This document shows positions 10,661 through 18,445 of a DNA stretch of 64,000 nt, piece by piece. The stretch is from CAYSUS01 sp964434165 (GTDB lineage Bacteria; Planctomycetota; Planctomycetia; Pirellulales; Thermoguttaceae): contig CAYSUS010000014.1 in assembly GCA_964434165.1 (NCBI GenBank), positions 27,516 through 91,515 of the forward strand. Reading direction: 5' to 3'. The position numbers and the translations under genes were made by a program. Below the pieces are notes generated by a model. It had not been told where the DNA came from. It was given only the letters and a program-made list of their open reading frames with translations, and ran no database searches. How positions within the stretch are numbered: the first letter of the stretch is position 1; every line of letters starts with the position of its first letter.

Positions 10661-11599
10661 ATGAAAACCCCACGCATCGTCGTCGTCGGCAGTTCGAACA
10701 CCGACATGGTCGTCAAGTCGCAGCGGATCCCCGCGCCGGGCGAGACCGTGACCGGCGGCCGGTTCGTCCTCGCACCGGGAGGCAAGGGGGCCAACCAGGC
10801 CGTGGCCGCCGCGCGCCTGGGGGCCGAGGTGACGTTCGTCGCCCGGGTGGGAAGCGACATGTTCGGCGACCAGGCCGTGGCCGGGTACGAGAAGGAGGGC
10901 ATCCTCACCGACCTCATCGCCCGCGACCCCGAGCTGCCCACCGGCGTGGCCCTGATCCTCGTCGATGCCACGGGCGAGAACCTGATCTCCGTGGCCTCGG
11001 GGGCGAATCATGCCATGACCACGGCGGACGTGGACCGGGCGGCCGAGCGGATTCGCGCCGCCGACGCCGTGATGTTCCAGTTGGAGACGCCGCTGGAGGT
11101 CGTGCGCCACGCGGCGCGCCTGGCCGCCGAGGCCGGCGTGCCGGTGATCCTCGATCCCGCCCCCGCCCCGGACGAGCCGTTCGAAGCGGAGCTCCTCCGC
11201 CACGTGACCTGCCTCACGCCCAACGAGAACGAGGCCCAGCGCCTGACCCGGATGCCGGTTAGCGACGAGGCCACGGCCCGGGCCGCGGCAGAAAGGCTGC
11301 TGGGCGCCGGGGTGGGGAATGTCGTGATCACGCTCGGCGCGAAGGGGGCGCTGGTGGCCTCGGCCGCGGGGGCCGAGATGGTGCCGAGCCGTGCCGTGGA
11401 GTCCCTGGACAGCACGGCGGCGGGCGACGCCTTCAACGGAGGCCTGGCCGTGACGCTGGGGCGAGGGAAGTCGCTGGCTGAGGCCGTACGCTATGCGAGC
11501 CTCGTGGGGGCCCTGTCGGTCACCCGGATGGGCGCCCAGCCCTCGCTCCCCACGGCCGACGAAGTGGCCCGATTCGCCGAGGCCCCGCCGGCGGGCTAA
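10661..11599 (+). CDS. rbsK: ribokinase (PfkB family)
   Basis: The 312-residue enzyme phosphorylates ribose, or a related sugar, at the 5 position using ATP. It shows the PfkB signature 1 region GGKGANQAVAAARLG at residues 42-56 and signature 2 DSTAAGDAFNGGLAV near residue 250, including the catalytic aspartate. The NTD...GE ligand motifs near residues 13-30 (SSNTDMV, APGE) match ribokinase rather than fructokinase. It is the right length for RbsK. It probably forms an operon with the upstream permease, since no promoter is visible in the 112-bp gap. Confidence 0.85.
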   Translation: MKTPRIVVVGSSNTDMVVKSQRIPAPGETVTGGRFVLAPGGKGANQAVAAARLGAEVTFVARVGSDMFGDQAVAGYEKEGILTDLIARDPELPTGVALILVDATGENLISVASGANHAMTTADVDRAAERIRAADAVMFQLETPLEVVRHAARLAAEAGVPVILDPAPAPDEPFEAELLRHVTCLTPNENEAQRLTRMPVSDEATARAAAERLLGAGVGNVVITLGAKGALVASAAGAEMVPSRAVESLDSTAAGDAFNGGLAVTLGRGKSLAEAVRYASLVGALSVTRMGAQPSLPTADEVARFAEAPPAG

Positions 11600-11712
11600 C
11601 GCTTTCGTAACACGGTGCGGGTATCAAGGGCGTTTCGGCCCCCAGCGGTCAACCGACATCCGAGCCCGGCCGCGGCACAGGATCCACGCTCGACGACCTG
11701 GGAGAATCTACC

Positions 11713-12312
11713 ATGGAAGACCTGATCAACACGGCGCTGAACTTCCTTCAAGGCGGGCTGTTCTGGGGAGTGATCCTTCTTGTGGTGGTCGTGGTGCTGT
11801 TCGGCGCGTTCCGTTTCCTCACGGGGGGAGGGCGGACGCCGAAGGGCAAGCCCCAGGACCTGACGATCAACGTGATGCAGTTGGGCACGCAGGGTCCTCC
11901 GGGCGGCTCGCCCTCGTTGGAGTTCTACAACGTGCCCGTCCGACTCGCGGCCATCGTCGTGGCCCCGGCCGGGCGCGTGCGCGAGCTGCCTCCGCTAAAC
12001 CAGTTGGACGACCTGTTCGACGCCGTCGTGCCGGGCCTGGCACGGGTCGTGGCGGCGCATCGCCCCCTGGTCCGCAAGTGGCCGCCGCAGCCCAGCGCCC
12101 GGGGGTTCGCCCACATGTTCTTCGGCCATGCCAAGCTTCCCGGACAAGGCGGCAAGGGCACGCCCTGGTCCTCGGCCGCGGGCCTGTTCAAGGTCGAGGG
12201 CCAGGCCATGATGGCCGGCATGGTGCTGCGGACCGACGAGCCCAGCAGCCACAGCCAGGAGATCGTCGAGAGCGAAGAGCAGTGGCTGCGGTTGCTGAAG
12301 GTCATGGGGTGA
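11713..12312 (+). CDS. membrane-anchored conserved hypothetical protein
   Basis: The 199-residue protein has one transmembrane helix (FWGVILLVVVVVLFGAF, residues 17-33) and then a soluble domain of about 160 residues. I recognise no enzyme motif. The start has a purine-rich GGGAGAAT upstream. It is followed directly by the GACTTCCGAAGTC hairpin repeat at 12328, which may act as its transcript end. Function unknown. Confidence 0.75.
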   Translation: MEDLINTALNFLQGGLFWGVILLVVVVVLFGAFRFLTGGGRTPKGKPQDLTINVMQLGTQGPPGGSPSLEFYNVPVRLAAIVVAPAGRVRELPPLNQLDDLFDAVVPGLARVVAAHRPLVRKWPPQPSARGFAHMFFGHAKLPGQGGKGTPWSSAAGLFKVEGQAMMAGMVLRTDEPSSHSQEIVESEEQWLRLLKVMG

Positions 12313-12327
12313 CGCTCCCCGGCTTCA

Positions 12328-12358
12328 GACTTCCGAAGTCCCGCCGACTTCGGAAGTC
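12328..12358. repeat. GACTTCCGAAGTC inverted repeat, copy 1
   Basis: A perfect 13-bp inverted repeat (12328-12340 and 12346-12358) with a 5-nt loop. Each arm is itself a palindrome around one central base. The same sequence recurs at 49647 and 57422. It lies 15 bp after the stop of the membrane protein gene. Confidence 0.85.
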
Positions 12359-12461
12359 CCGGCCAAACGTCGCCGGCAGGGTCCGCCAGCGTTACCATGG
12401 TTCTCCTGGCGGACGTCTCGCGCTCCGAGACCTGACTCGACCCCTTGCATCAGGAAGACAG

Positions 12462-13841
12462 ATGATCGCCATCGACGATAGCCTCCGGGTCCAGGACCTC
12501 GCCGGGAAGATCGAGCGGATGTGGGACCTCTCGGCCGGCAAGATCCTGGCCGTCGAAGACAGCTTCAAGCCGGACCAGGGGGCGCCGGTCTTCACCGTGG
12601 AAGGCCGCTACGTGGCCCAGGGATGGACCGAGTGGACCCAGGGCTTCCAGTTCGGATCGGCCATCCTCCAATGCGACGCGACGGGCGACGAGCGGTTCCT
12701 CACGATCGGCCGACGGGCCACGGTCGAGCGCATGGCCCCGCACGTGACCCACTTCGGCGTGCACGACCACGGCTTCAACAACGTGAGCACCTACGGCAAC
12801 CTCAGACGCCTGATGCTCGAGGGCCGCATCGAGCTGAACCCGCGGGAGCTGGAGTTCTACGAGCTGGCCCTGAAGGCCTCGGGCGCGGTCCAGGCCGCGC
12901 GGTGGAGCCGCACGATCGACGGCGACGGCTACGTCTGTTCGTTCAACGGCCCGCACTCGCTGTTCTGCGACACGATCCGCTCGCTGCGGTCGCTGGCCGT
13001 GGCGCACCAGCTCGGCCACGCCCTGTGCGGCGAGAACGACCAGCGCGCGAGCCTCCTGGACCGGCTGGTGCAGCACGCGAGGAGCACCGCGCGGTACAAC
13101 GTTTACTACGGCGAGGGGCGCGACGCCTACGACGTGCGCGGGCGCGTGGCCCACGAGAGCATCTTCAACCCGAGCGACGGGCGCTACCGCTGCCCGAGCA
13201 CGCAACAGGGGTATTCGCCCTTTACGACCTGGACGCGGGGGCTGGCCTGGATCATGGCGGGCTACCCCGAGCAGTTGGGCTGGCTGGCCACGCGGTCCGA
13301 CGCCGAGCTGGAGCCGCTGGGCGGACGCAAAGAGATCGAGGCCATGATGCACCGGGCCGCCACGGCCGCCTGCGACTTCTACCTGGAAAACACCCCCACC
13401 GACGGCGTTCCCTACTGGGACACGGGAGCCCCGGGCCTGGTGCGCCTGGGCGACTACCTGGGGCGGCCCGCCGATCCTTTCAACGACCACGAGCCGGTCG
13501 ACAGCTCGGCCGCGGCGATCGCCTGCCAGGGGCTGCTGCGCCTGGGACGGTATCTCCAGGAGCGCGGGCAGGGCGACGGCGGCCGTCGCTACTTCCAGGC
13601 CGGGCTGACCGTGCTCCGCACCTTGCTCGACGAGCCGTACCTGAGCACGGACGCGGCGCACCAGGGCCTTCTGCTCCACACGATCTATCACCGGCCGCGG
13701 GGATGGGACCACGTGCCCGACGGCTCGAAGATCCCCCGCGGCGAGTCGTGCATGTGGGGCGATTACCACCTGCGCGAGGCGGCCCTCTACGTGCAGCGCC
13801 TGGCCCGGGGCGAGGCGGTCTATACCTTCTTCGGTCCGTAG
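12462..13841 (+). CDS. GH88-family unsaturated glucuronyl hydrolase-like protein
   Basis: The 459-residue protein has the six-hairpin (alpha/alpha)6 pattern of GH88. HDHGFNN near residue 104 and FCDTIRSLRS near 168 fit the two catalytic aspartates of Bacillus UGL. CPSTQQGYSPFTTWTRGLAW near 245, EPVDSSAAAIACQG near 345 and GLLLHTIYHRP near 405 are further family blocks. Family members hydrate the double bond of unsaturated uronyl oligosaccharides made by polysaccharide lyases, so it could act after the lyases nearby. I see no signal peptide, so it is probably cytoplasmic. The start has AGGAAGA seven bases upstream; the much longer open frame from 11493 overlaps other genes. Confidence 0.8.
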   Translation: MIAIDDSLRVQDLAGKIERMWDLSAGKILAVEDSFKPDQGAPVFTVEGRYVAQGWTEWTQGFQFGSAILQCDATGDERFLTIGRRATVERMAPHVTHFGVHDHGFNNVSTYGNLRRLMLEGRIELNPRELEFYELALKASGAVQAARWSRTIDGDGYVCSFNGPHSLFCDTIRSLRSLAVAHQLGHALCGENDQRASLLDRLVQHARSTARYNVYYGEGRDAYDVRGRVAHESIFNPSDGRYRCPSTQQGYSPFTTWTRGLAWIMAGYPEQLGWLATRSDAELEPLGGRKEIEAMMHRAATAACDFYLENTPTDGVPYWDTGAPGLVRLGDYLGRPADPFNDHEPVDSSAAAIACQGLLRLGRYLQERGQGDGGRRYFQAGLTVLRTLLDEPYLSTDAAHQGLLLHTIYHRPRGWDHVPDGSKIPRGESCMWGDYHLREAALYVQRLARGEAVYTFFGP

Positions 13842-13853
13842 CGGCGGCTGGCT

Positions 13854-13900
13854 GGTTCCCACGCTCCGCACGGCCGATACCCACGCAGAGCGTGGGAACC
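13854..13900. repeat. GGTTCCCACGCTC inverted repeat between convergent genes
   Basis: A perfect 13-bp inverted repeat (13854-13866 and 13888-13900) with a 21-nt loop lies in the 77-bp gap between the GH88 gene and the cation efflux gene, which converge here. It could terminate both transcripts. There is no U-tract, so a repeat element serving as a structural terminator is more likely than a classical terminator. Confidence 0.7.
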
Positions 13901-13918
13901 CGGGGTGCCGAGGCTGCT

Positions 13919-14824
13919 TCACACGACCGGCTCACAGTGGCCGAAATCCTCGGGCTCGATCTGGATCGTGATGTGATCGATGCCGAACCGCTGATGCAGG
14001 CTAGCGCGGAGGGACTTGAGCACGTCGCCGGGCCGGGCACCCTCCGCCAGGGCCACGTGGGCGGAGAGGGAGTCCAGGCCGCTGGTGATGGTCCACACGT
14101 GGAGGTCGTGGCAGTTGAGCACGCCCGGCGTGGCGGCAATCGTCCGCTGCACCTCGTCCACGTCGATTCCGCGCGGGGCGTATTCCAACAGCACGGCGGT
14201 CGATTCGGCCACGAGGCGCCACGCGGAGTAGATCACCAGGCAGCCGATGGCCGCCGAGATGGCCGGATCGGCCCAGTTCCAGTGGAAGGCCCAGATCAGC
14301 CCCGCGGCCGCGATCGCCCCGACGCTGCCCAGGGCGTCGGTCAGCACGTGCAGCCAGGCCCCGCGCACGTTGAGGCTCTCCTCGCGCCCGCCGCCGAGAA
14401 TGCCCAGCGCCACGACGTTGACGACGAGTCCTCCGGCCGCCACGGCCATCATGGCGGCGCCCCACACCTCGGGCGGCTCGCGAAGGCGGCGGTACGCCTC
14501 GACGAAGATGTAGATCGACACGGCGATCAGGGCCGCCCCATTCACCAAGGCCGCCAGGATCTCCACGCGGTAATAGCCCCACGTCCGCTGCGGCGTGGCC
14601 GGCCGGTCGGCGATCCACACGGCGAACAGCGACAGCGCCAGCGCCGCGGCGTCGGAGAGCATGTGTCCGGCGTCGGCCAACAGGGCCAGCGAGTTGGTGA
14701 GCAGCCCGCCTACGATCTCGGCCACCATGTAGCCGGCCGCGAGCAGGAAGGCGATCGCCAGGCGGCGGCGGTTGGCCACCCCGCGCCGGGCGTGCGTGTG
14801 GTGGTGGGAATGGGAATGCGCCAT
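13919..14824 (-). CDS. cation diffusion facilitator (CzcD/ZitB-like metal efflux)
   Basis: The 301-residue inner-membrane antiporter starts with a histidine-rich MAHSHSHHHTHARR, typical of zinc/cobalt/cadmium exporters. Six hydrophobic helices follow. LLADAGHMLSDAAAL near residue 52 and LHVLTDALGSVGA near 170 carry the paired HxxxD/DxxxD metal-site residues of helices 2 and 5. The C-terminal cytoplasmic domain (CHDLHVWTITSGLDSLSAHV) is standard. I chose ATG 14824; the frame is open to 15028 but the extra part is not CDF-like. A TACAAT -10-like box sits at 14860-14855 with a poor -35. It is functionally unrelated to the surrounding carbohydrate genes. Confidence 0.88.
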   Translation of the reverse strand: MAHSHSHHHTHARRGVANRRRLAIAFLLAAGYMVAEIVGGLLTNSLALLADAGHMLSDAAALALSLFAVWIADRPATPQRTWGYYRVEILAALVNGAALIAVSIYIFVEAYRRLREPPEVWGAAMMAVAAGGLVVNVVALGILGGGREESLNVRGAWLHVLTDALGSVGAIAAAGLIWAFHWNWADPAISAAIGCLVIYSAWRLVAESTAVLLEYAPRGIDVDEVQRTIAATPGVLNCHDLHVWTITSGLDSLSAHVALAEGARPGDVLKSLRASLHQRFGIDHITIQIEPEDFGHCEPVV

Positions 14825-14945
14825 AATGCCGGGCAGGCTGCGTGTGTTCTCGCAATTGTACGTTACCGACTCGGCGCGACCACCCGCGGAGCTCGCTGTC
14901 CGCGGCGCCCTTCCCGACCTCACGAAACGCCGGAACCGCGTGATC

Positions 14946-16091
14946 ATGTCCTCACCGGAGCTACGACCTTCCGACCGCTTCGCGCGCCTCACCGCCCCGG
15001 AGACGGGGCGCGCGGCCGTGCAGCTCACGTCCGGCCCGGGGCACTGCTACCCGCTTTACTACTACGTGCCGTCGTTGACGGCCGATGGGCGGTACCTGGT
15101 GCACCACCGCGCGTGGGACGGCCAGGTGCAGCTCTTCCGACTGGACCTTGCGAGCGGCGAGTCGGTGCAGCTCACCCGCGCGCGATCGGCCGACGCGCGG
15201 TGGCGTCCGTGGCAAACGGACTCGGGCACGGGCGTGCTCGACTTCCGTAGCGTGCTCAACCGGGCGCGCGACGAAGTCATCTACTTCGAGGAGCGGCAGG
15301 GCAGGGCGGTCCACGTGGAATCGCTCGAAGACCGGCCGCTGTTCGAGCTGCCGCGGGGACGCGAGGCCATCGGCCAGAACGGCTGCACGCCCGACGGCCG
15401 CCACTTCGCCTTCGTCCATGCCCCCGCGGGGAGCCAGTACGGCGAGCCGTGCCAGGGGGCCGCCGTGGCCGCGTACGACTTCGAGACGGCCGCGGTCCGC
15501 GATCTGCTCGCGATCGACGCGGCCATCGATCACGTCACGCCGTACGACAACCGGCACATAGTGTTCTCTCACCCCGACCGCATCACGGGCATCATGCTGG
15601 CAAGCCTCGAGGGCGGAGCGTGGCGCACCCTGCGCGACGACGAGCCGGGAGCCGAGGGGCGCATCGTCCACGCGGCGATGACCGCCCGCGGCATCGCGTA
15701 CGAGGTGCCGGACGCCCGACGGGCGGGGCTGCTCGATCCGCGCTCGGGCAGGCGAGTCGAGTGGGCGCTTGCCGAGTCGTTCGGCTACGTGCACTCGGGG
15801 CGCGACCCCGAGGGGCGACTCCTGTTTTACGAGAACGCCGACGCCTTCCACAACCCGACGGTGCACGACCTGTGGGCGCTTCGTCGCGTCAGTCCCGACG
15901 GCCGGGGCCAGTGGCAGCGCCTGGTCGGCAACTGGCCGACCTACGCCACGGGGCAGCGGGCGCACTTCCACCCGCAGCTCCTGCCCGACCGGCGGTGGCT
16001 GCTCCTGACCGCCGGCGACCCGGCGACGCGCACGGACCAGGTGTTCCTGCTGGACGTGTCGGAGATGGGGGAGACGGAGGGGATCGTATAG
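14946..16091 (+). CDS. oligogalacturonate lyase-like protein (PL22, beta-propeller)
   Basis: The 381-residue protein has repeated propeller-blade motifs (LTADGRYLVHHRA, CTPDGRHFAFVHA, LLPDRRWLLLTAG). Near residue 335, GQRAHFHP gives the Q-x-x-H-x-H spacing that matches the manganese ligands Gln350, His353 and His355 of Yersinia oligogalacturonate lyase. PL22 enzymes cleave short oligogalacturonides in the cytoplasm by beta-elimination, and no signal peptide is visible. The start is uncertain: ATG 14946 (MSSPELRPS) is preferred, but no clear ribosome site precedes it. It could supply unsaturated products to the GH88 enzyme encoded upstream. Confidence 0.72.
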   Translation: MSSPELRPSDRFARLTAPETGRAAVQLTSGPGHCYPLYYYVPSLTADGRYLVHHRAWDGQVQLFRLDLASGESVQLTRARSADARWRPWQTDSGTGVLDFRSVLNRARDEVIYFEERQGRAVHVESLEDRPLFELPRGREAIGQNGCTPDGRHFAFVHAPAGSQYGEPCQGAAVAAYDFETAAVRDLLAIDAAIDHVTPYDNRHIVFSHPDRITGIMLASLEGGAWRTLRDDEPGAEGRIVHAAMTARGIAYEVPDARRAGLLDPRSGRRVEWALAESFGYVHSGRDPEGRLLFYENADAFHNPTVHDLWALRRVSPDGRGQWQRLVGNWPTYATGQRAHFHPQLLPDRRWLLLTAGDPATRTDQVFLLDVSEMGETEGIV

Positions 16092-16100
16092 CCCGCTGTG

Positions 16101-16343
16101 CTACTTGCCCTTCCGCTTCCCTCTCGCGCGCCGCCGCGGCGTGATCTCCAGGTCGGTGACCCGCGCCAGGTCGATGATGTTGACCGTGTCGTCCGGCTGG
16201 CAAACGGTCAGGGTGCGACCGCCAGGGGGGGCCATGAAGAACTCGCGATGGCTGACCGGCACGGACCGTCCAGGCGCCGGGTGCATCACGAAGGGACGAA
16301 ACGGCTGGCTGTTGTAGGCGCTTCGCACCTGATCGATGGTCAT
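16101..16343 (-). CDS. small conserved planctomycete-type protein (QPFRPF family)
   Basis: The 80-residue protein begins MTIDQVRSAYNSQPFRPFVM and continues with GRSVPVSHREFF and QPDDTVNIIDLARVT. This pattern, a short beta-rich domain ending in a basic tail, is one I know from many planctomycete genomes as a hypothetical protein, often in several copies. Function unknown. GAGGTGC lies eight bases before the ATG, which fixes the start; an open frame to 16568 runs through a hairpin repeat and is not credible. Confidence 0.65.
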   Translation of the reverse strand: MTIDQVRSAYNSQPFRPFVMHPAPGRSVPVSHREFFMAPPGGRTLTVCQPDDTVNIIDLARVTDLEITPRRRARGKRKGK

Positions 16344-16396
16344 GAGAAAGCACCTCGTCCGGGACCGCTTCGAGCTGGCCGGAGGAATCGCAGCGC

Positions 16397-16448
16397 GAAG
16401 CGTGGGCGAGGGATGCTCCGAGGACAGTCTCCCCCTCGCCGACGCTTC
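16397..16448. repeat. long imperfect hairpin (16-bp arms, 20-nt loop)
   Basis: Arms 16397-16412 and 16433-16448 (GAAGCGTGGGCGAGGG and its near-complement) pair at 15 of 16 positions. The hairpin lies in the 152-bp gap between the FhcA gene and the small QPFRPF gene, both on the minus strand. It may terminate the fhcA transcript or be a REP-like element. Confidence 0.7.
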
Positions 16449-16495
16449 GGGCTTGGTTGCCGAGCGCAATCCGAGATCGAGGCGTTGACTGAGCT

Positions 16496-18139
16496 CTAAT
16501 GTCCCGCCAGGTAGCTCGCATCGACCGGGTAGTTCCGGAACCGGATCGAGTAGGCCTTTTCGAACCACGCGCGGATGTGCGTCTCACAAGCCGGGTCGTA
16601 CTCGGGGGCGACGAACAGCGTGCGCCCGTCGAGCGGCTGGCGGATCTCGCCGTCCTCGACGATCACCTGGCCCGACTTGATCACGTACCGCGGCAGTTGG
16701 AACATCGCCTCGGCGTTCTCGTGCGGCGCGTAGATCGTCACGTCCGCGTCCGCCCCGGGTCCGAGATGGCCCTTGTTCTGAAGGCCGAGGATCCTCGCCG
16801 GGCCGGCCCGCGTGATGATGCAAATCTCCGAGAGGCTGTATTCGCGGTCCAGCTCCCCCAGGCGGCTCCGCTCGCGGACCTTCGGAGGGCAAGTCTTCAA
16901 CACGTCGTGCCGGTACGTGCGGTCCATCAGCAGGCGGATGATCTGCGGGTAGGCCAGGAACGAGCCGCCGTTGGGATGGTCGGTGCTCATCACCACGCGC
17001 CACGGGTCCTCGACCAGCAGGTACCACTCCAGGCCGATCGCCCACTGCAGGGCGTGCACGAGGCTCTGGTTCTTGTATTCGATGGGGACGATGCCGCAGC
17101 CGGCCTCCTGCTCCACGTCGCCCGAGAACCACTTGGTGCGGTAGATATTATGAAGGTAATACCCCAGCGGCCCGTCGCCGGTCAGGCTCGTGGTCCGGCC
17201 GAACAGGACCTGTCCCACGTCCACGGTGAGGTGCTCGCGGGCGTTGACGTACTCGGCCAGGGGGACGACCTGGGAGTTGAACGTGTCTTCGTCCCCTTCG
17301 CCGCCCCCGTAGCTGTGGAACTGGATGTGCGTGAGGTGACCGCGCCGTCCGTCGAGGGCCTTCATCGTCTCCAACGTGGTCGTCCAGTTGCCGGGCAGGC
17401 CGAGGTTGTTGCCGTGGACGTGGACGGCGTGCGGCAGTTGCAGGTCGTCCACGGCCCCGGCCACGCCCGCGATGATCTGGCGCGGCGTGACGCCGAAATG
17501 GTCCACCGGGTCGTCCAGCCCCGTGACGTTGCCGGCCTGGCGCTGCTTCCAGGCCTCGACGCCGCCGGGGTTGACGAGCTTGCACGCGTAGGCCTTGGCC
17601 GCGCCGAGGAGCCACGCGGTGAAGTCGCGCAGCCGCCCGGGCTCGCCCTGCTTGATGCACTGCATCACGTAGTGGTTATTGCCCAGGAGGACGTAGAAGC
17701 CCTTGTCGATGCACGGCGTATCGGCCAGCTCCTCGTGGGCGTGGCGCGCGGCCAGGGGCGGCACGGCGGCGTCGAAGGCCGTCGTGTAGCCCAGCCCCGC
17801 GTACTTGTACCCCGTGGCGAACGTGCTGGGCACGCTCCCCAGCGTCCCGCTGTGCGTCAGGGCCGTGCGGCGGACCGGCTCGTCGGCCCGCTTCTCCTCG
17901 GGACGCATCTTCCGGGCCGTATTCACCTTGGGCCCGGCGATGTGGCAGTGCATGTCGATGCCGCCGGGCATCACGACCAGGCCTGCCGCGTCGATCGTGC
18001 GGTCCGCGCGGATCTCGCGGTCGTCCGGCGGGGACGCGATCCTCCCCTCGGCGATCCACAGGTCCATGACCTCGCCGTGGATGCCGTTGGCGGGGTCATA
18101 GACCGTGCCGCCTGCGATCTTCATCGTGTGGTGCTGCAT
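16496..18139 (-). CDS. fhcA: formylmethanofuran dehydrogenase/formyltransferase-hydrolase subunit A
   Basis: This 547-residue amidohydrolase-fold protein is full length for FwdA/FhcA. Metal-site motifs are visible: GGIDMHCHIAGP near residue 60, CKLVNPGG near 188 (candidate carboxylated lysine), AVHVHGNNLGLPG near 240, THIQFHSYGGG near 273, and STDHPNGGSF near 390. In methanogens the protein belongs to formylmethanofuran dehydrogenase. In methylotrophs and planctomycetes FhcA is part of the formyltransferase/hydrolase complex that releases formate from formyl-H4MPT. Here fhcB, fhcC and fhcD are not adjacent, so partners must be elsewhere. The start may be ATG 18139 or the internal ATG 18124 (MKIAGG); neither has a clear ribosome site. 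Confidence 0.88.
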   Translation of the reverse strand: MQHHTMKIAGGTVYDPANGIHGEVMDLWIAEGRIASPPDDREIRADRTIDAAGLVVMPGGIDMHCHIAGPKVNTARKMRPEEKRADEPVRRTALTHSGTLGSVPSTFATGYKYAGLGYTTAFDAAVPPLAARHAHEELADTPCIDKGFYVLLGNNHYVMQCIKQGEPGRLRDFTAWLLGAAKAYACKLVNPGGVEAWKQRQAGNVTGLDDPVDHFGVTPRQIIAGVAGAVDDLQLPHAVHVHGNNLGLPGNWTTTLETMKALDGRRGHLTHIQFHSYGGGEGDEDTFNSQVVPLAEYVNAREHLTVDVGQVLFGRTTSLTGDGPLGYYLHNIYRTKWFSGDVEQEAGCGIVPIEYKNQSLVHALQWAIGLEWYLLVEDPWRVVMSTDHPNGGSFLAYPQIIRLLMDRTYRHDVLKTCPPKVRERSRLGELDREYSLSEICIITRAGPARILGLQNKGHLGPGADADVTIYAPHENAEAMFQLPRYVIKSGQVIVEDGEIRQPLDGRTLFVAPEYDPACETHIRAWFEKAYSIRFRNYPVDASYLAGH

Positions 18140-18445
18140 GTCTGAGGAGGTGCCGGGAGCGAGACGCCCCGGTCCGTCGGTTGAGGCCCCGAGGAGTCCT
18201 GGATCGCCATGCGTGATTCCGGGAGGAGGGGCCAGGATCCTCCTGCCCGAGCGGCCGGAAGGGTGCCTGGTACCAAAGGATGCCGATCCCTCTTCCCTCC
18301 GCGTCCACGGCCAATGAGCCGGCGGCTAGCATCATCCTAACGGTTGGCGCGCCAGAGAGTAGGTCCACCGTTTATCCCCGCGGCGAGAACGTCTAGAATC
18401 AGGCTTCAACTGGCCCCACGAGGCAACCGGGGAGGAGGCACCGTC
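18140..18445. other. 306-bp divergent region between fhcA and lpxK
   Basis: It holds the probable lpxK promoter at 18371-18399 and the lpxK ribosome site GGGGAGGAGG at 18430-18439. I found no convincing promoter for fhcA on the other strand: a TAGGAT box at 18338-18333 lacks a partner -35. No gene is supported here. Confidence 0.5.
18371..18399 (+). promoter_or_regulatory. probable promoter of lpxK
   Basis: TTTATC (18371-18376), 17 bp, TAGAAT (18394-18399). The -10 is good and the -35 weak. Transcription would begin about 40 bp before the lpxK start codon. Confidence 0.45.

Noticed and set aside
9310..10971. Upstream extension of the PcRGLX frame to 10971
   Set aside because: The extension is antisense to the permease and ribokinase genes and precedes a good signal peptide and ribosome site at 9309.
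11493..12461. Upstream extension of the GH88 frame
   Set aside because: It overlaps rbsK and the membrane protein gene; ATG 12462 has a ribosome site and fits the family length.
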